From the NCBI GenBank assembly GCA_026394015.1, contig JAPKZA010000235.1, positions 1 through 64,000 of the forward strand: a stretch of DNA of 64,000 bases. The letters run 5' to 3'. Below, in pieces: positions 36,227 to 45,383 of this stretch. Every line of letters starts with the position of its first letter. The stretch's first letter is position 1. This stretch comes from Acidobacteriota bacterium. GTDB taxonomy: Bacteria; Acidobacteriota; Terriglobia; Bryobacterales; Bryobacteraceae. A program made the position numbers and the translations under genes. The notes below the pieces were generated by a model. It was not told where the DNA came from, did no database searches, and saw only the letters and a list, made by a program, of their open reading frames with translations.

Positions 36227-36873
36227 AAAAACCGACCGTGCTCCTTGCCGACGACCACAAGATCGTCCTCGATGGCCTCCGCAGCCTCCTTGCCTCTCGC
36301 TATGACCTCATCGGAGCGGTCACCAATGGCCTTGAACTACTTGATCAAGTCGCCACCCTCCAGCCCGACATTGTCGTCGCCGATATCTCCATGCCGCTGT
36401 TGAACGGCATCGATGCCCTCGCCCAACTCCATGACCGGAACATCAACCCCAAGGTCGTCTTCCTCACGATGCACCCCGACGCCACCTACCTTACCCGCGC
36501 TCTCGAAGCCGGGGCCCTCGGTTACGTCATCAAGCATGCCGCCGCCGAGGAACTCCTCATCGCCATCGAACACGCCCTGGCCGGTCAGGTCTACATCTCG
36601 CCCGAAATGCGTCACTCCTCCGTCACCGAACAGCTCGACCCGACCCGTCGCCATCAAAAAGCCATCATCGCTCTCACCCCCCGGCAACGCCAGGTTCTGC
36701 AGCTGCTCGCCGAAGGCAAATCCGCCAAGGAAATCGGCGCGTTACTCGACATTTCTCCTCGCACCGTGGAAACCCACAAGTACAAAATGATGGACGACCT
36801 CGGCGTCAAAACCTCGGCCCAGCTCATCCAACATGCCATCCGCCAAGGCCTGATCACCGTCGGAGATCCGTAA
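36223..36873 (+). CDS. LuxR/NarL family response regulator
   Basis: A 216-residue two-domain regulator. The receiver has the acidic pair LLADDHKIV, phospho-acceptor Asp54 in DIVVADISMP, a Thr in VVFLTMHPDA and Lys in GYVIKHAA. The C-terminal LuxR helix-turn-helix (ALTPRQRQVLQLLAEGKSAK, ISPRTVETHKYKMMDDLGVK) binds DNA. It is translationally coupled to the upstream kinase, which should phosphorylate Asp54. Its targets cannot be told from the window; the small secreted protein 45 bases downstream is the nearest candidate. Confidence 0.93.
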   Translation: MKKPTVLLADDHKIVLDGLRSLLASRYDLIGAVTNGLELLDQVATLQPDIVVADISMPLLNGIDALAQLHDRNINPKVVFLTMHPDATYLTRALEAGALGYVIKHAAAEELLIAIEHALAGQVYISPEMRHSSVTEQLDPTRRHQKAIIALTPRQRQVLQLLAEGKSAKEIGALLDISPRTVETHKYKMMDDLGVKTSAQLIQHAIRQGLITVGDP

Positions 36874-36918
36874 TTTTGCGGATGTTGAACTCTGGCCGGT
36901 TCAGGCTTTAATCAAGGC

Positions 36919-37290
36919 ATGAACAACCCACTCTTCCTCCTTCTGCTCAGCGTCGGCGTTGCTCTCGGAGCAGACATTGACCCTAAGAAACTCCAACAGA
37001 GAGCTTGCGCCGCCTCCACCGCGGAGGCCCATGCCAAAGTGGCGAGCGACTACGCCAGTTGGGCGGACACCCTCACCGCCAAAGCCCGCCAACACGAGCG
37101 CGAAGCCGAACGCCTCTCCCAGCGTGCGGCTGGCTCCGCCATGCGCCACAAATGGCCCGCCATGGTCACCGGCCCGGCCGATCGCGAACGTCGCCTCGCC
37201 ATGCAGGCCCATCGCGCCGCCCGGGAAGCCCGGGCCATCGCGCAATCGCACTCCGAGCGGGCGACCGCCATCCCCGCCGACAGCCAGTAA
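36919..37290 (+). CDS. Small secreted helical protein of unknown function
   Basis: A 123-residue protein with a signal peptide (MNNPLFLLLLSVGVALGA) and a mature part that is almost entirely charged helix, rich in Ala, Arg, His and Glu (EAHAKVASDYASWADTLTAK, HEREAERLSQRAAGS, RAAREARAIAQSHSERA). AAGGC precedes the ATG. It has one Cys after the signal. It follows the response-regulator gene in the same direction and may belong to its output. I recognise no family; the alternating small/charged pattern suggests a coiled coil in the periplasm. Confidence 0.65.
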   Translation: MNNPLFLLLLSVGVALGADIDPKKLQQRACAASTAEAHAKVASDYASWADTLTAKARQHEREAERLSQRAAGSAMRHKWPAMVTGPADRERRLAMQAHRAAREARAIAQSHSERATAIPADSQ

Positions 37291-37325
37291 CCCGCCCCCC
37301 GGCGACGCGAGGGCTATCATCAATC

Positions 37326-38711
37326 ATGCGCCCCTCCCGCCGCCAATTCCTCGCCGCGCTCGCCCCCTCTCCCCGCCCCAACATCCTCTTCATCATGGCC
37401 GACGACCTCGGCTACGCCGACCTCTCCTGCTATGGCCGCCGCGACTACCAGACGCCCCACCTCGACCGGCTCGCCGCCCAGGGCGTCCGTTTCACCCAGG
37501 CCTACGCCAACGGCTGCGTCTGCTCCCCCACGCGCACCGCCCTCCTCACCGGCCGCTATCAGTACCGCCTCCCGGTTGGCCTCGAGGAGCCCATCTCCAC
37601 CCGTTCCCCCAAAATCGGGATTCCTCCAGACCACCCCACCCTCCCTTCGCTCTTCCGCGCTGCCGGGTATCACACCAGCCTCGTCGGTAAGTGGCACCTC
37701 GGCACTCTCCCCGGCACCGGCCCCCTCGAGAGCGGCTATCACGAGTTCTTTGGCTACCGCATGGGCGGGGTCGACTACTTCACCCACAGATCCAGCGCCG
37801 CCGCTGACGGCCCTCTTGACCTCTGGGAGGGCAACACCATTGTCGACCAGCCCGGCTACCTCACCGACCTCCTGGCCGACCGCGCCGAATCCATCCTCAC
37901 TGCCCGCGCAAAAGATCGCCAGCCCTTCCTCCTCAGTCTGCACTTCAGCGCCCCTCACTGGCCATGGCAGGTCCCCGGCGACGAAGCCGCTTCCGGCCGG
38001 CTCACCAACCTCTCCGACTGGGAAGGCGGCAGTAACTCGACTTACGCCCGCATGGTCCAAATCATGGACCAGCGAATCGGCCGCCTCCTCACCTCCCTTG
38101 CTGACAAAAACCTCGCGCACAACACTCTCGTCGTCTTCACGAGTGACAACGGCGGGGAGCGTTTCTCCGACAATTGGCCCTTCTCCGGGCGCAAAGCTGA
38201 ACTCCTCGAAGGCGGCATCCGGGTGCCCGCGATCATTCGCTGGCCGGGCCACATTCGCCCCGGTTCCACCACCCCGCAGGTCGCCATCTCCATGGACTGG
38301 CTACCCACGCTTCTGGCCGCTGCCGGTCTCCAGCCAGACCCCGCGTTCCCTTCCGACGGCATCAACCTCCTTCCCACTCTCACCGGCCCCCTCCAGTCCC
38401 GCACACTCTTCTGGCGTCATCGTGCCGATCAGCAACGCGCGCTCCGCCAAGGCGATTGGAAGCTCCTTCGTCTCCGGACCAACAGCTACCTCTTCAACCT
38501 CACCGATGACCCTCTGGAGCGCGCGAACCGAAAATCCGCCTACCCCGAACTCTTCGCCCGCCTGAATTCCGCCTACGACGCGTGGAATGCCACCATGCTC
38601 TCGGAAGATCCCGCCGCTTACTCCTACTTCATCACTGGTGAACAGCAAGCCGAGCGTTACGGCCACTCTCGCACCGCCCCCGCCACCCCCCAAAAAAACG
38701 CGCTACCCTAA
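37326..38711 (+). CDS. Exported sulfatase
   Basis: A 461-residue type I sulfatase. The N-terminus has SRRQFLAALAPS, a short twin-arginine-like signal, and then the core RPNILFIMADDLGYADLSCY with the metal-binding Asp pair. The active-site Cys66 lies in CVCSPTRTALLTGR; the Cys must be converted to formylglycine by a maturase that is not encoded in the window. Other family markers are LVGKWHLG, FLLSLHFSAPHWPW and VVFTSDNGGERFSDNWPFSG. The start at 37326 removes the unrelated upstream extension of the frame. The substrate is probably a sulfated polysaccharide. The stop is five bases before the DUF2384 antitoxin gene. Confidence 0.9.
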   Translation: MRPSRRQFLAALAPSPRPNILFIMADDLGYADLSCYGRRDYQTPHLDRLAAQGVRFTQAYANGCVCSPTRTALLTGRYQYRLPVGLEEPISTRSPKIGIPPDHPTLPSLFRAAGYHTSLVGKWHLGTLPGTGPLESGYHEFFGYRMGGVDYFTHRSSAAADGPLDLWEGNTIVDQPGYLTDLLADRAESILTARAKDRQPFLLSLHFSAPHWPWQVPGDEAASGRLTNLSDWEGGSNSTYARMVQIMDQRIGRLLTSLADKNLAHNTLVVFTSDNGGERFSDNWPFSGRKAELLEGGIRVPAIIRWPGHIRPGSTTPQVAISMDWLPTLLAAAGLQPDPAFPSDGINLLPTLTGPLQSRTLFWRHRADQQRALRQGDWKLLRLRTNSYLFNLTDDPLERANRKSAYPELFARLNSAYDAWNATMLSEDPAAYSYFITGEQQAERYGHSRTAPATPQKNALP

Positions 38712-38715
38712 AGTT

Positions 38716-38973
38716 ATGGCAGCCACACTCGCCGTCCAACTCTCTTCTCCCCCTGCCCTGCAAGCCGCCTTGCATCATCCCGACCCGTCTTTCATCCGCG
38801 ATTACGCGACAGAGGTATTTGGCGATTCGCAGCGCGCTGGTACTTGGCTCCGCTCGTCCAACTCCGCGCTGGGCAAGACCAGTCCGCAACGCCGTCTCGC
38901 CTCTGGCGATGCAGAGTCCATGCGCCAAGTGCTCCGCCTCTTGATCCAGCTAGACTACGGCGTACAAGCGTAA
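38716..38973 (+). CDS. DUF2384 (MbcA/ParS/Xre) antitoxin, toxin-binding domain only
   Basis: An 85-residue protein. Residues ~30-85 match the antitoxin toxin-binding domain (VFGDSQRAGTWLRSSNSALG, QRRLASGDAESMRQVLRLLI, ending DYGVQA). Most Xre-type members of this family are 120-150 residues and carry an N-terminal helix-turn-helix; only about 30 residues precede the binding domain here, too few for one. It should neutralise the RES toxin starting 12 bases downstream. If it has no DNA-binding domain, the pair would need other regulation. The ATG at 38716 lies five bases after the sulfatase stop, so it may be read from the sulfatase promoter. Confidence 0.8.
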   Translation: MAATLAVQLSSPPALQAALHHPDPSFIRDYATEVFGDSQRAGTWLRSSNSALGKTSPQRRLASGDAESMRQVLRLLIQLDYGVQA

Positions 38974-38984
38974 CTCGGCGGTCG

Positions 38985-39458
38985 ATGCCGGAGCCTCGAA
39001 TTCGCGTCTTCCGTTTGTACAAATCCGGAAGATTGCCTGAAGACCCAATGGGTGCTTATTTATCCGGGGGTCGCTGGAACCCTCCTGGGCACCGTATGTT
39101 GTATACGTCCACCCACCTCTCCCTCGCCTGTCTGGAGATCTTGGCTCACGTCACCATAAACACCGTGCCCCGGCAACTCTCCTGTGCGTGGACCTATCTC
39201 CCTCCGGTCACGGATTCCCTCGACCCTCAGAAGCAGCTGCTCCGCCGAGGAACGGAAATCACGGCCGAGATCGGCAAGCAATGGCTTGTCCAAGCCAACG
39301 AACTCGCGATTCGCGTACCCTCCATCATCATCCCTGAGGAAGACAACATCCTCCTCAACCCCAACGCTCCCGGCTACGACTCGCTCACTTGGGACACGAA
39401 GCCGTTCGATTGGGACGTACGCCTTCTCAACCTCTTAACGCAATCCGGGCCCAGCTAA
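38985..39458 (+). CDS. RES domain toxin
   Basis: A 157-residue RES toxin. Family hallmarks are VFRLYKSGRLPEDPMGAYLS, GGRWNPPGHRMLYTSTHLSL, the Glu in ACLEILAHV, and SIIIPEEDNILLNPNAPGYD near the end. Known RES toxins degrade NAD+ and arrest growth until countered by a DUF2384 antitoxin; the upstream gene fits that role. The conserved Arg (fRL / GGRW), Tyr, Glu and Ser positions appear intact, so it may be active. Its stop shares bases with the stop of the convergent receptor gene at 39455. Confidence 0.88.
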   Translation: MPEPRIRVFRLYKSGRLPEDPMGAYLSGGRWNPPGHRMLYTSTHLSLACLEILAHVTINTVPRQLSCAWTYLPPVTDSLDPQKQLLRRGTEITAEIGKQWLVQANELAIRVPSIIIPEEDNILLNPNAPGYDSLTWDTKPFDWDVRLLNLLTQSGPS

Positions 39459-42400
39459 AAATTCAGCTTCAACGCCAACTGCAGAATCCGTGGCGCTCCC
39501 GCCCCGAAAATCCGCGCCACCTGTGTTGGTTGGTTGATATTCCCATTCGGCTGTCCGAAGTTCGCATGATTCAACACATTAAATCCCTCAAACCGGAATT
39601 GCACCCATCGCGACTCCTTCCCTAACCGGAAGCTCTTGCTCAGAATCGCATCCAGATTCTGGCTTCCCGGCCCCCGCAGAATATTCACCCCACTCGTTCC
39701 ATACGTAAAGTTCGCCGAATTCACAAACGCGCTGGCGTCGAACCACTGCAAGATATTCGGCTCGCTCACCGTCCCCTGTCCCACCCGATTCGGCCGCGTC
39801 GTCGTCCCCACATTCGCAATATCCCGCCCCGTCGTCGGCGTAAACGGACTCCCCGCCTGCAACTGCAAAATCCCTCCCAGTGACCATCCGCCCAACACGG
39901 CATTCGCCACCCCGCCCCGCGTCATCCAGCGCCTCCCCTGTCCAAACGGCAGTTCATACACCGAGCTCACGACCAACCGATGCGGAATATCAAAATCCGC
40001 CAGCGACTTCGCCTCCCGCAAGCTATACGGGTTCTGATTGGTCCCTGTGATCGACATCGTCTTCGACCACGTATACGACGCCAAATACGTAACTCCATTC
40101 TTCATCCGCCGCTCCGCCTTCGCCTGCATGGAGTGATACGTCGACGCCCCCTCCGTCGTGTTGTATTGAATCGTCGAAAACTTCGGGTATGGGCGTCGCG
40201 GCTGAATCCCGCCCGCGCCTGGAACCAGCGGCTGATTCGCCTGATAGCTTACATCCAACTTCGTCCCCTTGTTGGCGACATACCCCACCTCAAACACCGT
40301 ACCGCCAAACGCCTGCTGCTGCACGTTGAAACTCCACTCCTGAATATACGAATTGGCAAACTCCTTCTGAAACGCGAAAATCTCGGATAACGGCGGCGTA
40401 TTGCTCGCCGGAAACGCCCGCGCAAAGGTCAGCGACGGAACCAGCGGATCCCCGGCGAACGTCTCCCCGCGGAAGAACGGCACCGAGCCAATGCTCTGCG
40501 TACTCAAGTTCCCGCCCACGAGCGTATAGAAGATCCCATAACCACCCCGCAGCACCGTCTTCCCCTTCCCGAACACATCATACGAGAACCCAAACCGTGG
40601 TGCCATGCTCCCATACTGCGTATTCCGCAACGCTCGTCCCGGAAAGCCGAGCGACTGCCCGCTGACCACCCCCATATAGTCCAAGTCCGCCTGCGTAAAG
40701 AAAATAAACGCATCCTGGTCAATCTTCCCATCCGCCCCCGTCGCCGCAATCGGCCTCCCGCCCACAAAATCAAAACTCGAAATCCGATTCCGCTCCTCCG
40801 TTGGCTGCGGATTCAACTCGTGCCGCAGACCCACATTCAAAGTCAACCGCCGCGAAACCTTCCAATCATCCTGGACAAACGAACTGTAATTCTGCCAGTT
40901 CACCGCCTGCCGTAACCGAGGAAAATTGCGCCCCGCGCTCGCCGGCAATCCCAACAGAAAATCCGCCAACCCATACCCGGTCCCGCCCGGCCGCGCCGGA
41001 TTCTGCGTCAACACCCCGGTAAACGAATACGTCCCCCGCGCATTGATCCCATTGAACGCCGCCCGCCGGTAGATCCGCGCGTCAAACCCCACCTTCAACG
41101 TATGGCTCCCCCGAATCCAGGTCAGCGTATCCGCAAAATTCTTATTCGTAAAGAACTGCTCCAACGGCCGAATCCCAATGTCCCCGAAATTGCCATACCC
41201 CGTCACATTCAGTATCGGAAAGCCCTCAATGCCATCCTTCTTCCTCCCGTCCAATCCCGTAATTCCTAGCTTGTCGATCACCGGCAACCCCTTGCTCGTC
41301 GTATCGAAGTTCAAATCAAACCGCGAGTAGGACACCCGAAACTCGTTAATCATCGTCGGCGAGAACGTCCGCGTGTAGCTCGCTACGGCGTTGTAGTTCA
41401 ACACGTTCTGCGAGTCGCCCCCAGGGATCGGAAACGGCCCGGGGCTCGTTTCGTCGCGGCTATCCCTGGTAAACCGCGCGAAATAGTTATCCCGGTCCGT
41501 CACCCGATGATCCACCTTCAGATTCATCTGATCATTCGTCAACTGCCCCACCGTCGTCGTATTGAACCGATCTCCCGCCGCGTTCGGCCCCGGAATGTAC
41601 TCCAGAATCCCCAACGCCTGCGAGGCCAACCGATTCCGCGGAATCACGTTCCCCGGAAACGGATCCCGAGTGCTCGTCGCCCGCACCGTCGTCGCCGGAT
41701 CAAAAATCGCCGGCAGGCCCGCCAAGTTCCCATCCCGCTGTGCCGCCGTCGGCACCAGCGAATTCCGCACCGCCCCGACCCGCTGCCGATTCCCCTCGTA
41801 CCCCCCGAAAAAGAACATCCGGTTCCGCTTGATCGGACCCCCAAACGTCCCGCCAAACTGATTCCGCTTCCGATCTTCGGACCGCGAATCCACGCTAAAG
41901 AAATTCCGCGCGTCGAAGACCCGATTTCGCAGAAACTCAAACAAGTTCCCGTGAAACTCATTCGTACCCGACTTCGAAATCACACTCACCACCGCCGCCT
42001 GCCTCCCACTATCCGCCCCAAAATTCGACGTCTGTACCTTAAACTCCTGAATCGTCTCGATCGAAGGGCTAATCTGCACGGTCTGCGCGTTTTGCTCGAA
42101 ATTCTCCGCCCCGTCGAACAAAAAACCCGTCGCCCCACCCCGATTCCCATTCACCAGGACGTTCGGTTCCCCCGTAAACTGGCTATTCCCCTGCACCAGC
42201 GTCCCCGGCGATAACGCCGTCAACTGCACAAAGTTCCGTCCATTCAAGGGCAACTCCACCACCCGCTTGTTGTCAATCACCTGCCCCACGGTCGAACTCT
42301 CGGTATCCACCTGCTTCCCGTCGCCCTGTACGCTTATCGATTCCGCCACATCTCCCAACCGCAATTGGAAATCGACGCGGGCCCGCTGGTCCACCGCCAA

Positions 42401-42670
42401 CAAGATCCCCGATTGCGTCGCCGTCCGAAACCCGCTCTTCTCCACCACCACCGCATAACGCCCAATCGCCAAGTTCGGCAGGACGAAAATCCCCTCTCCG
42501 CCCGTCACCGATCGCGTCGCCAAGTTCGTAGCCAAATTCCGCGCCACCACCGTCGCGCCTGGCACCGCCGCATTGCTCTGATCGGTCACCGTACCCGCAA
42601 TCGTCGCCGTATTCACCTGGCCCATAACCACCATCGGTGCCAACAAGCCCATCCAAAGTAACCCTTTCAT
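39455..42670 (-). CDS. TonB-dependent receptor, Oar-like
   Basis: About 1071 residues from the ATG at 42670, supported by GGAG upstream and the signal peptide MKGLLWMGLLAPMVVMGQ; a GTG six codons upstream is less likely. CarboxypepD_reg (IAGTVTDQSNAAVPGATVVA), plug ([37 protein letters not shown]) and barrel ending LALKLNF are complete. It is an outer-membrane receptor with unknown ligand. It is divergent from the TonB receptor operon at 42747 across 76 bases and convergent with the RES toxin. Confidence 0.9.
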   Translation of the reverse strand: MKGLLWMGLLAPMVVMGQVNTATIAGTVTDQSNAAVPGATVVARNLATNLATRSVTGGEGIFVLPNLAIGRYAVVVEKSGFRTATQSGILLAVDQRARVDFQLRLGDVAESISVQGDGKQVDTESSTVGQVIDNKRVVELPLNGRNFVQLTALSPGTLVQGNSQFTGEPNVLVNGNRGGATGFLFDGAENFEQNAQTVQISPSIETIQEFKVQTSNFGADSGRQAAVVSVISKSGTNEFHGNLFEFLRNRVFDARNFFSVDSRSEDRKRNQFGGTFGGPIKRNRMFFFGGYEGNRQRVGAVRNSLVPTAAQRDGNLAGLPAIFDPATTVRATSTRDPFPGNVIPRNRLASQALGILEYIPGPNAAGDRFNTTTVGQLTNDQMNLKVDHRVTDRDNYFARFTRDSRDETSPGPFPIPGGDSQNVLNYNAVASYTRTFSPTMINEFRVSYSRFDLNFDTTSKGLPVIDKLGITGLDGRKKDGIEGFPILNVTGYGNFGDIGIRPLEQFFTNKNFADTLTWIRGSHTLKVGFDARIYRRAAFNGINARGTYSFTGVLTQNPARPGGTGYGLADFLLGLPASAGRNFPRLRQAVNWQNYSSFVQDDWKVSRRLTLNVGLRHELNPQPTEERNRISSFDFVGGRPIAATGADGKIDQDAFIFFTQADLDYMGVVSGQSLGFPGRALRNTQYGSMAPRFGFSYDVFGKGKTVLRGGYGIFYTLVGGNLSTQSIGSVPFFRGETFAGDPLVPSLTFARAFPASNTPPLSEIFAFQKEFANSYIQEWSFNVQQQAFGGTVFEVGYVANKGTKLDVSYQANQPLVPGAGGIQPRRPYPKFSTIQYNTTEGASTYHSMQAKAERRMKNGVTYLASYTWSKTMSITGTNQNPYSLREAKSLADFDIPHRLVVSSVYELPFGQGRRWMTRGGVANAVLGGWSLGGILQLQAGSPFTPTTGRDIANVGTTTRPNRVGQGTVSEPNILQWFDASAFVNSANFTYGTSGVNILRGPGSQNLDAILSKSFRLGKESRWVQFRFEGFNVLNHANFGQPNGNINQPTQVARIFGAGAPRILQLALKLNF

Positions 42671-42746
42671 ACTCCGCAGATCATACACCCCACCTTCCCC
42701 GAGGACAACGGGGGATCACGCTCACGGAATCGGCGATCCCGCCGAT

Positions 42747-44792
42747 ATGCCCACTGTGATGAGAAGTACCTCCCGGATCCATCTGCTGGCCTCCGCTCTC
42801 TGCCTCGCCCGCGCCCTCGAAGGCCAGACCGTCGCCGAAGATCTGTCCATCGAAGAAATCCTGCGCACCCAGATCACGAGCGTCGGTCGCAAAGCACAGC
42901 AAGTCGCCAAAGCGCCCGCCGCCGTCTATGTCATCACCCAGGAAGACATTCGCCGCAGCGGAGCCACCCAACTGCCCGATGTCCTCCGCATGGTTCCCGG
43001 CCTGGGCGTCGCCCGCATTAACGGATCCAACTGGGCGATCTCCTCTCGCGGCGACGCCTGGCAATACAGCAACAAAATGCTCGTCCTCGTCGATGGCCGC
43101 AGCGTCTATGGCCGCCTCTTCTCCGGCGTCTTCTGGAACGCCCAGGACATGCTCCTGGAAGATATTGATCGCATTGAAGTCATTCGCGGACCCGGAGCGG
43201 TCATGTGGGGATCCAATGCCGTCAACGGCGTCATCAGTATCATCACGAAGAAGAGCCAGGCCACCCAGGGCGGCCTGTTGACGCTCGGTACGGGTACCGA
43301 CGATCACGGCCTGGTCGGCTTTCGCTATGGCGGCCAGCGGGGCGACCGGCTCGCCTACCGCGTGTGGGGCAAGTTCAACGCTCGCCAATACCGCGACGTC
43401 GGCACCGCCATCTTCCGGCCTAACGACTCCTATTCCGGTTCCGACCGCGGCCTAGTGCGCGAAATCGGGCCGCTCGCCGACACGGGTCGGCTCTGGCGCA
43501 CCGGATTCCGCCTCGACTGGGAAAAATCGTCCCGCGACACCATCACCGTGCTCGGCGAACTCTACGGGCAAAGATATCAACAACGTTCCTGGCTCATCGC
43601 GCCGGGAGGACGTCTCCAACTTGACGCCTCCCAAGACCGGCCCGCCGGCGGAAATCTTCTCGCCCGCTGGACCCGCACCACTTCGCCGAACCAGGACACG
43701 ACCGTCCAATTCTGGGCCGACCGCAACACGCAAAGTAGCTCGATCTACAACATCACCATGTCCACCGCCGACGCCGAAGTACAGCACCGGCGCCTCCTTT
43801 CCGATCGCAACGAACTCCACCTCGGAGGCGGCTTTCGCCTTCTCTCCGACTCGATCACCAGCGGCCCCCTGCGGTTCCTGCGCCCTAGCCGCACTGATGG
43901 ACTCTGGAACGGAGTCATCCGGGACGAACACCAACTCATCCCCAACAAGCTCATCCTCTCCGCCGGAATCCGTACCGAGCACAATGTCTACACCGGTTTC
44001 GAATACCAGCCCTCCATCCGCCTTCTGTATACCCCGGCCAAGGCGATCGCCGGCTGGGCCTCCTGGTCCCGTGCCGTCCGCACCCCTTCCCGCTCGGAAC
44101 GCGATCTCCAAATCCTGCCGCTCGGTGTCGCATCCTTCCAACAACTTCCCGTCCTCTTGCAGGTTCGGGGCAATTCAGCCTTTGTGTCCGAACGGGTCCA
44201 CGCTACCGAAGCGGGCTTCCGCTGGCAACACCGCCAACGGTGGTCTGTCGATCTAGCGCTGTTCCACAATCGCTACACCCGTCTGGCTTCGGTCGAGCCC
44301 GGCCAACTGCAAATCCAGTGGCAGCCCGTTCCGGACATCCGCCAGGAACTCCTCTTCTCGAACGGTCGCCAAGGCACCAGCCGGGGAGGCGAAATCGCTC
44401 TCTCCGCCAACCTCCGCCCCTGGTGGCGGCTTCTCGGCTCCTACTCCTACCTCAACTCGGTCTCGGATCGAGCCCCTGGCTTCCGAGACTTTGACGGTCG
44501 GCTCACGAGGATGGACCCCGCCCACCAAGGTAAGCTCCAATCGCACTGGAACCTGGGCCAACGTTGGCAGGCCGATATCTCCCTCTATGCCGTCGACCGG
44601 GCCCGCCGATCCATCCCCGGCTATCTCCGCGCCGACACCCGGCTCAGTTGGCGACCGTCCCGCATTCAGGAATGGAGCTTCATCACCCAGGATCTATTCA
44701 ACAACGGCAGATTGGAGTGGCAACCCGAGCTATTCATCTACGCGATCCCCACCCGCCGGGCGGTACTTCTGCGCTGGACCTTTCAGTTCTAA
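42747..44792 (+). CDS. TonB-dependent receptor, classical plug-and-barrel type
   Basis: A 681-residue receptor without the CarboxypepD_reg domain of the other receptors here. A signal peptide ends near LEGQT. A TonB-box-like stretch (DLSIEEILRTQITSVGRKAQ) and a plug follow (QEDIRRSGATQLPDVLRMVP, IEVIRGPGAVMWGSNAVNGV). The barrel ends RWTFQF. The plug is of the type seen in vitamin-, colicin- and siderophore-type receptors; the ligand is unknown. It leads an operon with a YfiR protein (12 bases downstream) and a hybrid kinase, suggesting that it feeds a periplasmic signal rather than only importing. Start may be the second Met, four codons in. Confidence 0.88.
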   Translation: MPTVMRSTSRIHLLASALCLARALEGQTVAEDLSIEEILRTQITSVGRKAQQVAKAPAAVYVITQEDIRRSGATQLPDVLRMVPGLGVARINGSNWAISSRGDAWQYSNKMLVLVDGRSVYGRLFSGVFWNAQDMLLEDIDRIEVIRGPGAVMWGSNAVNGVISIITKKSQATQGGLLTLGTGTDDHGLVGFRYGGQRGDRLAYRVWGKFNARQYRDVGTAIFRPNDSYSGSDRGLVREIGPLADTGRLWRTGFRLDWEKSSRDTITVLGELYGQRYQQRSWLIAPGGRLQLDASQDRPAGGNLLARWTRTTSPNQDTTVQFWADRNTQSSSIYNITMSTADAEVQHRRLLSDRNELHLGGGFRLLSDSITSGPLRFLRPSRTDGLWNGVIRDEHQLIPNKLILSAGIRTEHNVYTGFEYQPSIRLLYTPAKAIAGWASWSRAVRTPSRSERDLQILPLGVASFQQLPVLLQVRGNSAFVSERVHATEAGFRWQHRQRWSVDLALFHNRYTRLASVEPGQLQIQWQPVPDIRQELLFSNGRQGTSRGGEIALSANLRPWWRLLGSYSYLNSVSDRAPGFRDFDGRLTRMDPAHQGKLQSHWNLGQRWQADISLYAVDRARRSIPGYLRADTRLSWRPSRIQEWSFITQDLFNNGRLEWQPELFIYAIPTRRAVLLRWTFQF

Positions 44793-44804
44793 GGGCACTG
44801 CACG

Positions 44805-45383
44805 GTGAACCTCCCCCTCCCATCTCGCGGTCTGGTCATCGCCCTCCTCGGCACCTTCGCCGCACTCCAAACGCAGGTCGGCGGCGCCAGCCAACTCCAA
44901 CACGAAGACGATCTCCGCGCCGCTCTCGTCCTCGGCTTCGCCCGCTTCTCCGAATGGCCCGTTACCCGCGAAGGACCCATCATTATCGCCGTCGTCGGGC
45001 GCCCTGCCATGGCCACCGCCCTCGAACGAGTCTCCTCTGGCAAACTCGTCAACGGGCGCGCCATACAAATCCGCCAAATTCGTCAGCCCTCCCAAGCCGC
45101 CGGGGCACACATCCTCTACTTTGGTCGCTCGCCCGGCATCCGGCTCGCCGAAGCCGTTCAAGAAGCCCGCGGCCCCGACAACAAGTGGCCCCTTCTCACC
45201 ATCGGCGAGGAAGACCGATTCCTCGCCGCCGGCGGGGCCGTTCATCTCTTTGAAGAAGACGGCCGCATGAACTTCGAAGTCAGCTTGGCCGCATTGCAAG
45301 CCGCCAACGTCTCCATCAGCTCGAAGCTCCTGCGCCTTGGTTACACCAGCGGCTCTGGACGGCGCGCGAGGTCCGCGCCATGA
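44805..45383 (+). CDS. YfiR family periplasmic protein
   Basis: A 192-residue YfiR (DUF4154) protein with a signal peptide (residues ~1-28, GTG start preceded by AAGGG). Family features are [19 protein letters not shown], then [18 protein letters not shown], the [13 protein letters not shown] segment, [20 protein letters not shown] and [20 protein letters not shown]. In Pseudomonas YfiR is a periplasmic inhibitor of the CHASE8-GGDEF enzyme YfiN. Here the downstream gene encodes a hybrid kinase with a CHASE8-like periplasmic domain, so YfiR would control a kinase instead. The two genes overlap as ATGA. Confidence 0.85.
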   Translation: MNLPLPSRGLVIALLGTFAALQTQVGGASQLQHEDDLRAALVLGFARFSEWPVTREGPIIIAVVGRPAMATALERVSSGKLVNGRAIQIRQIRQPSQAAGAHILYFGRSPGIRLAEAVQEARGPDNKWPLLTIGEEDRFLAAGGAVHLFEEDGRMNFEVSLAALQAANVSISSKLLRLGYTSGSGRRARSAP

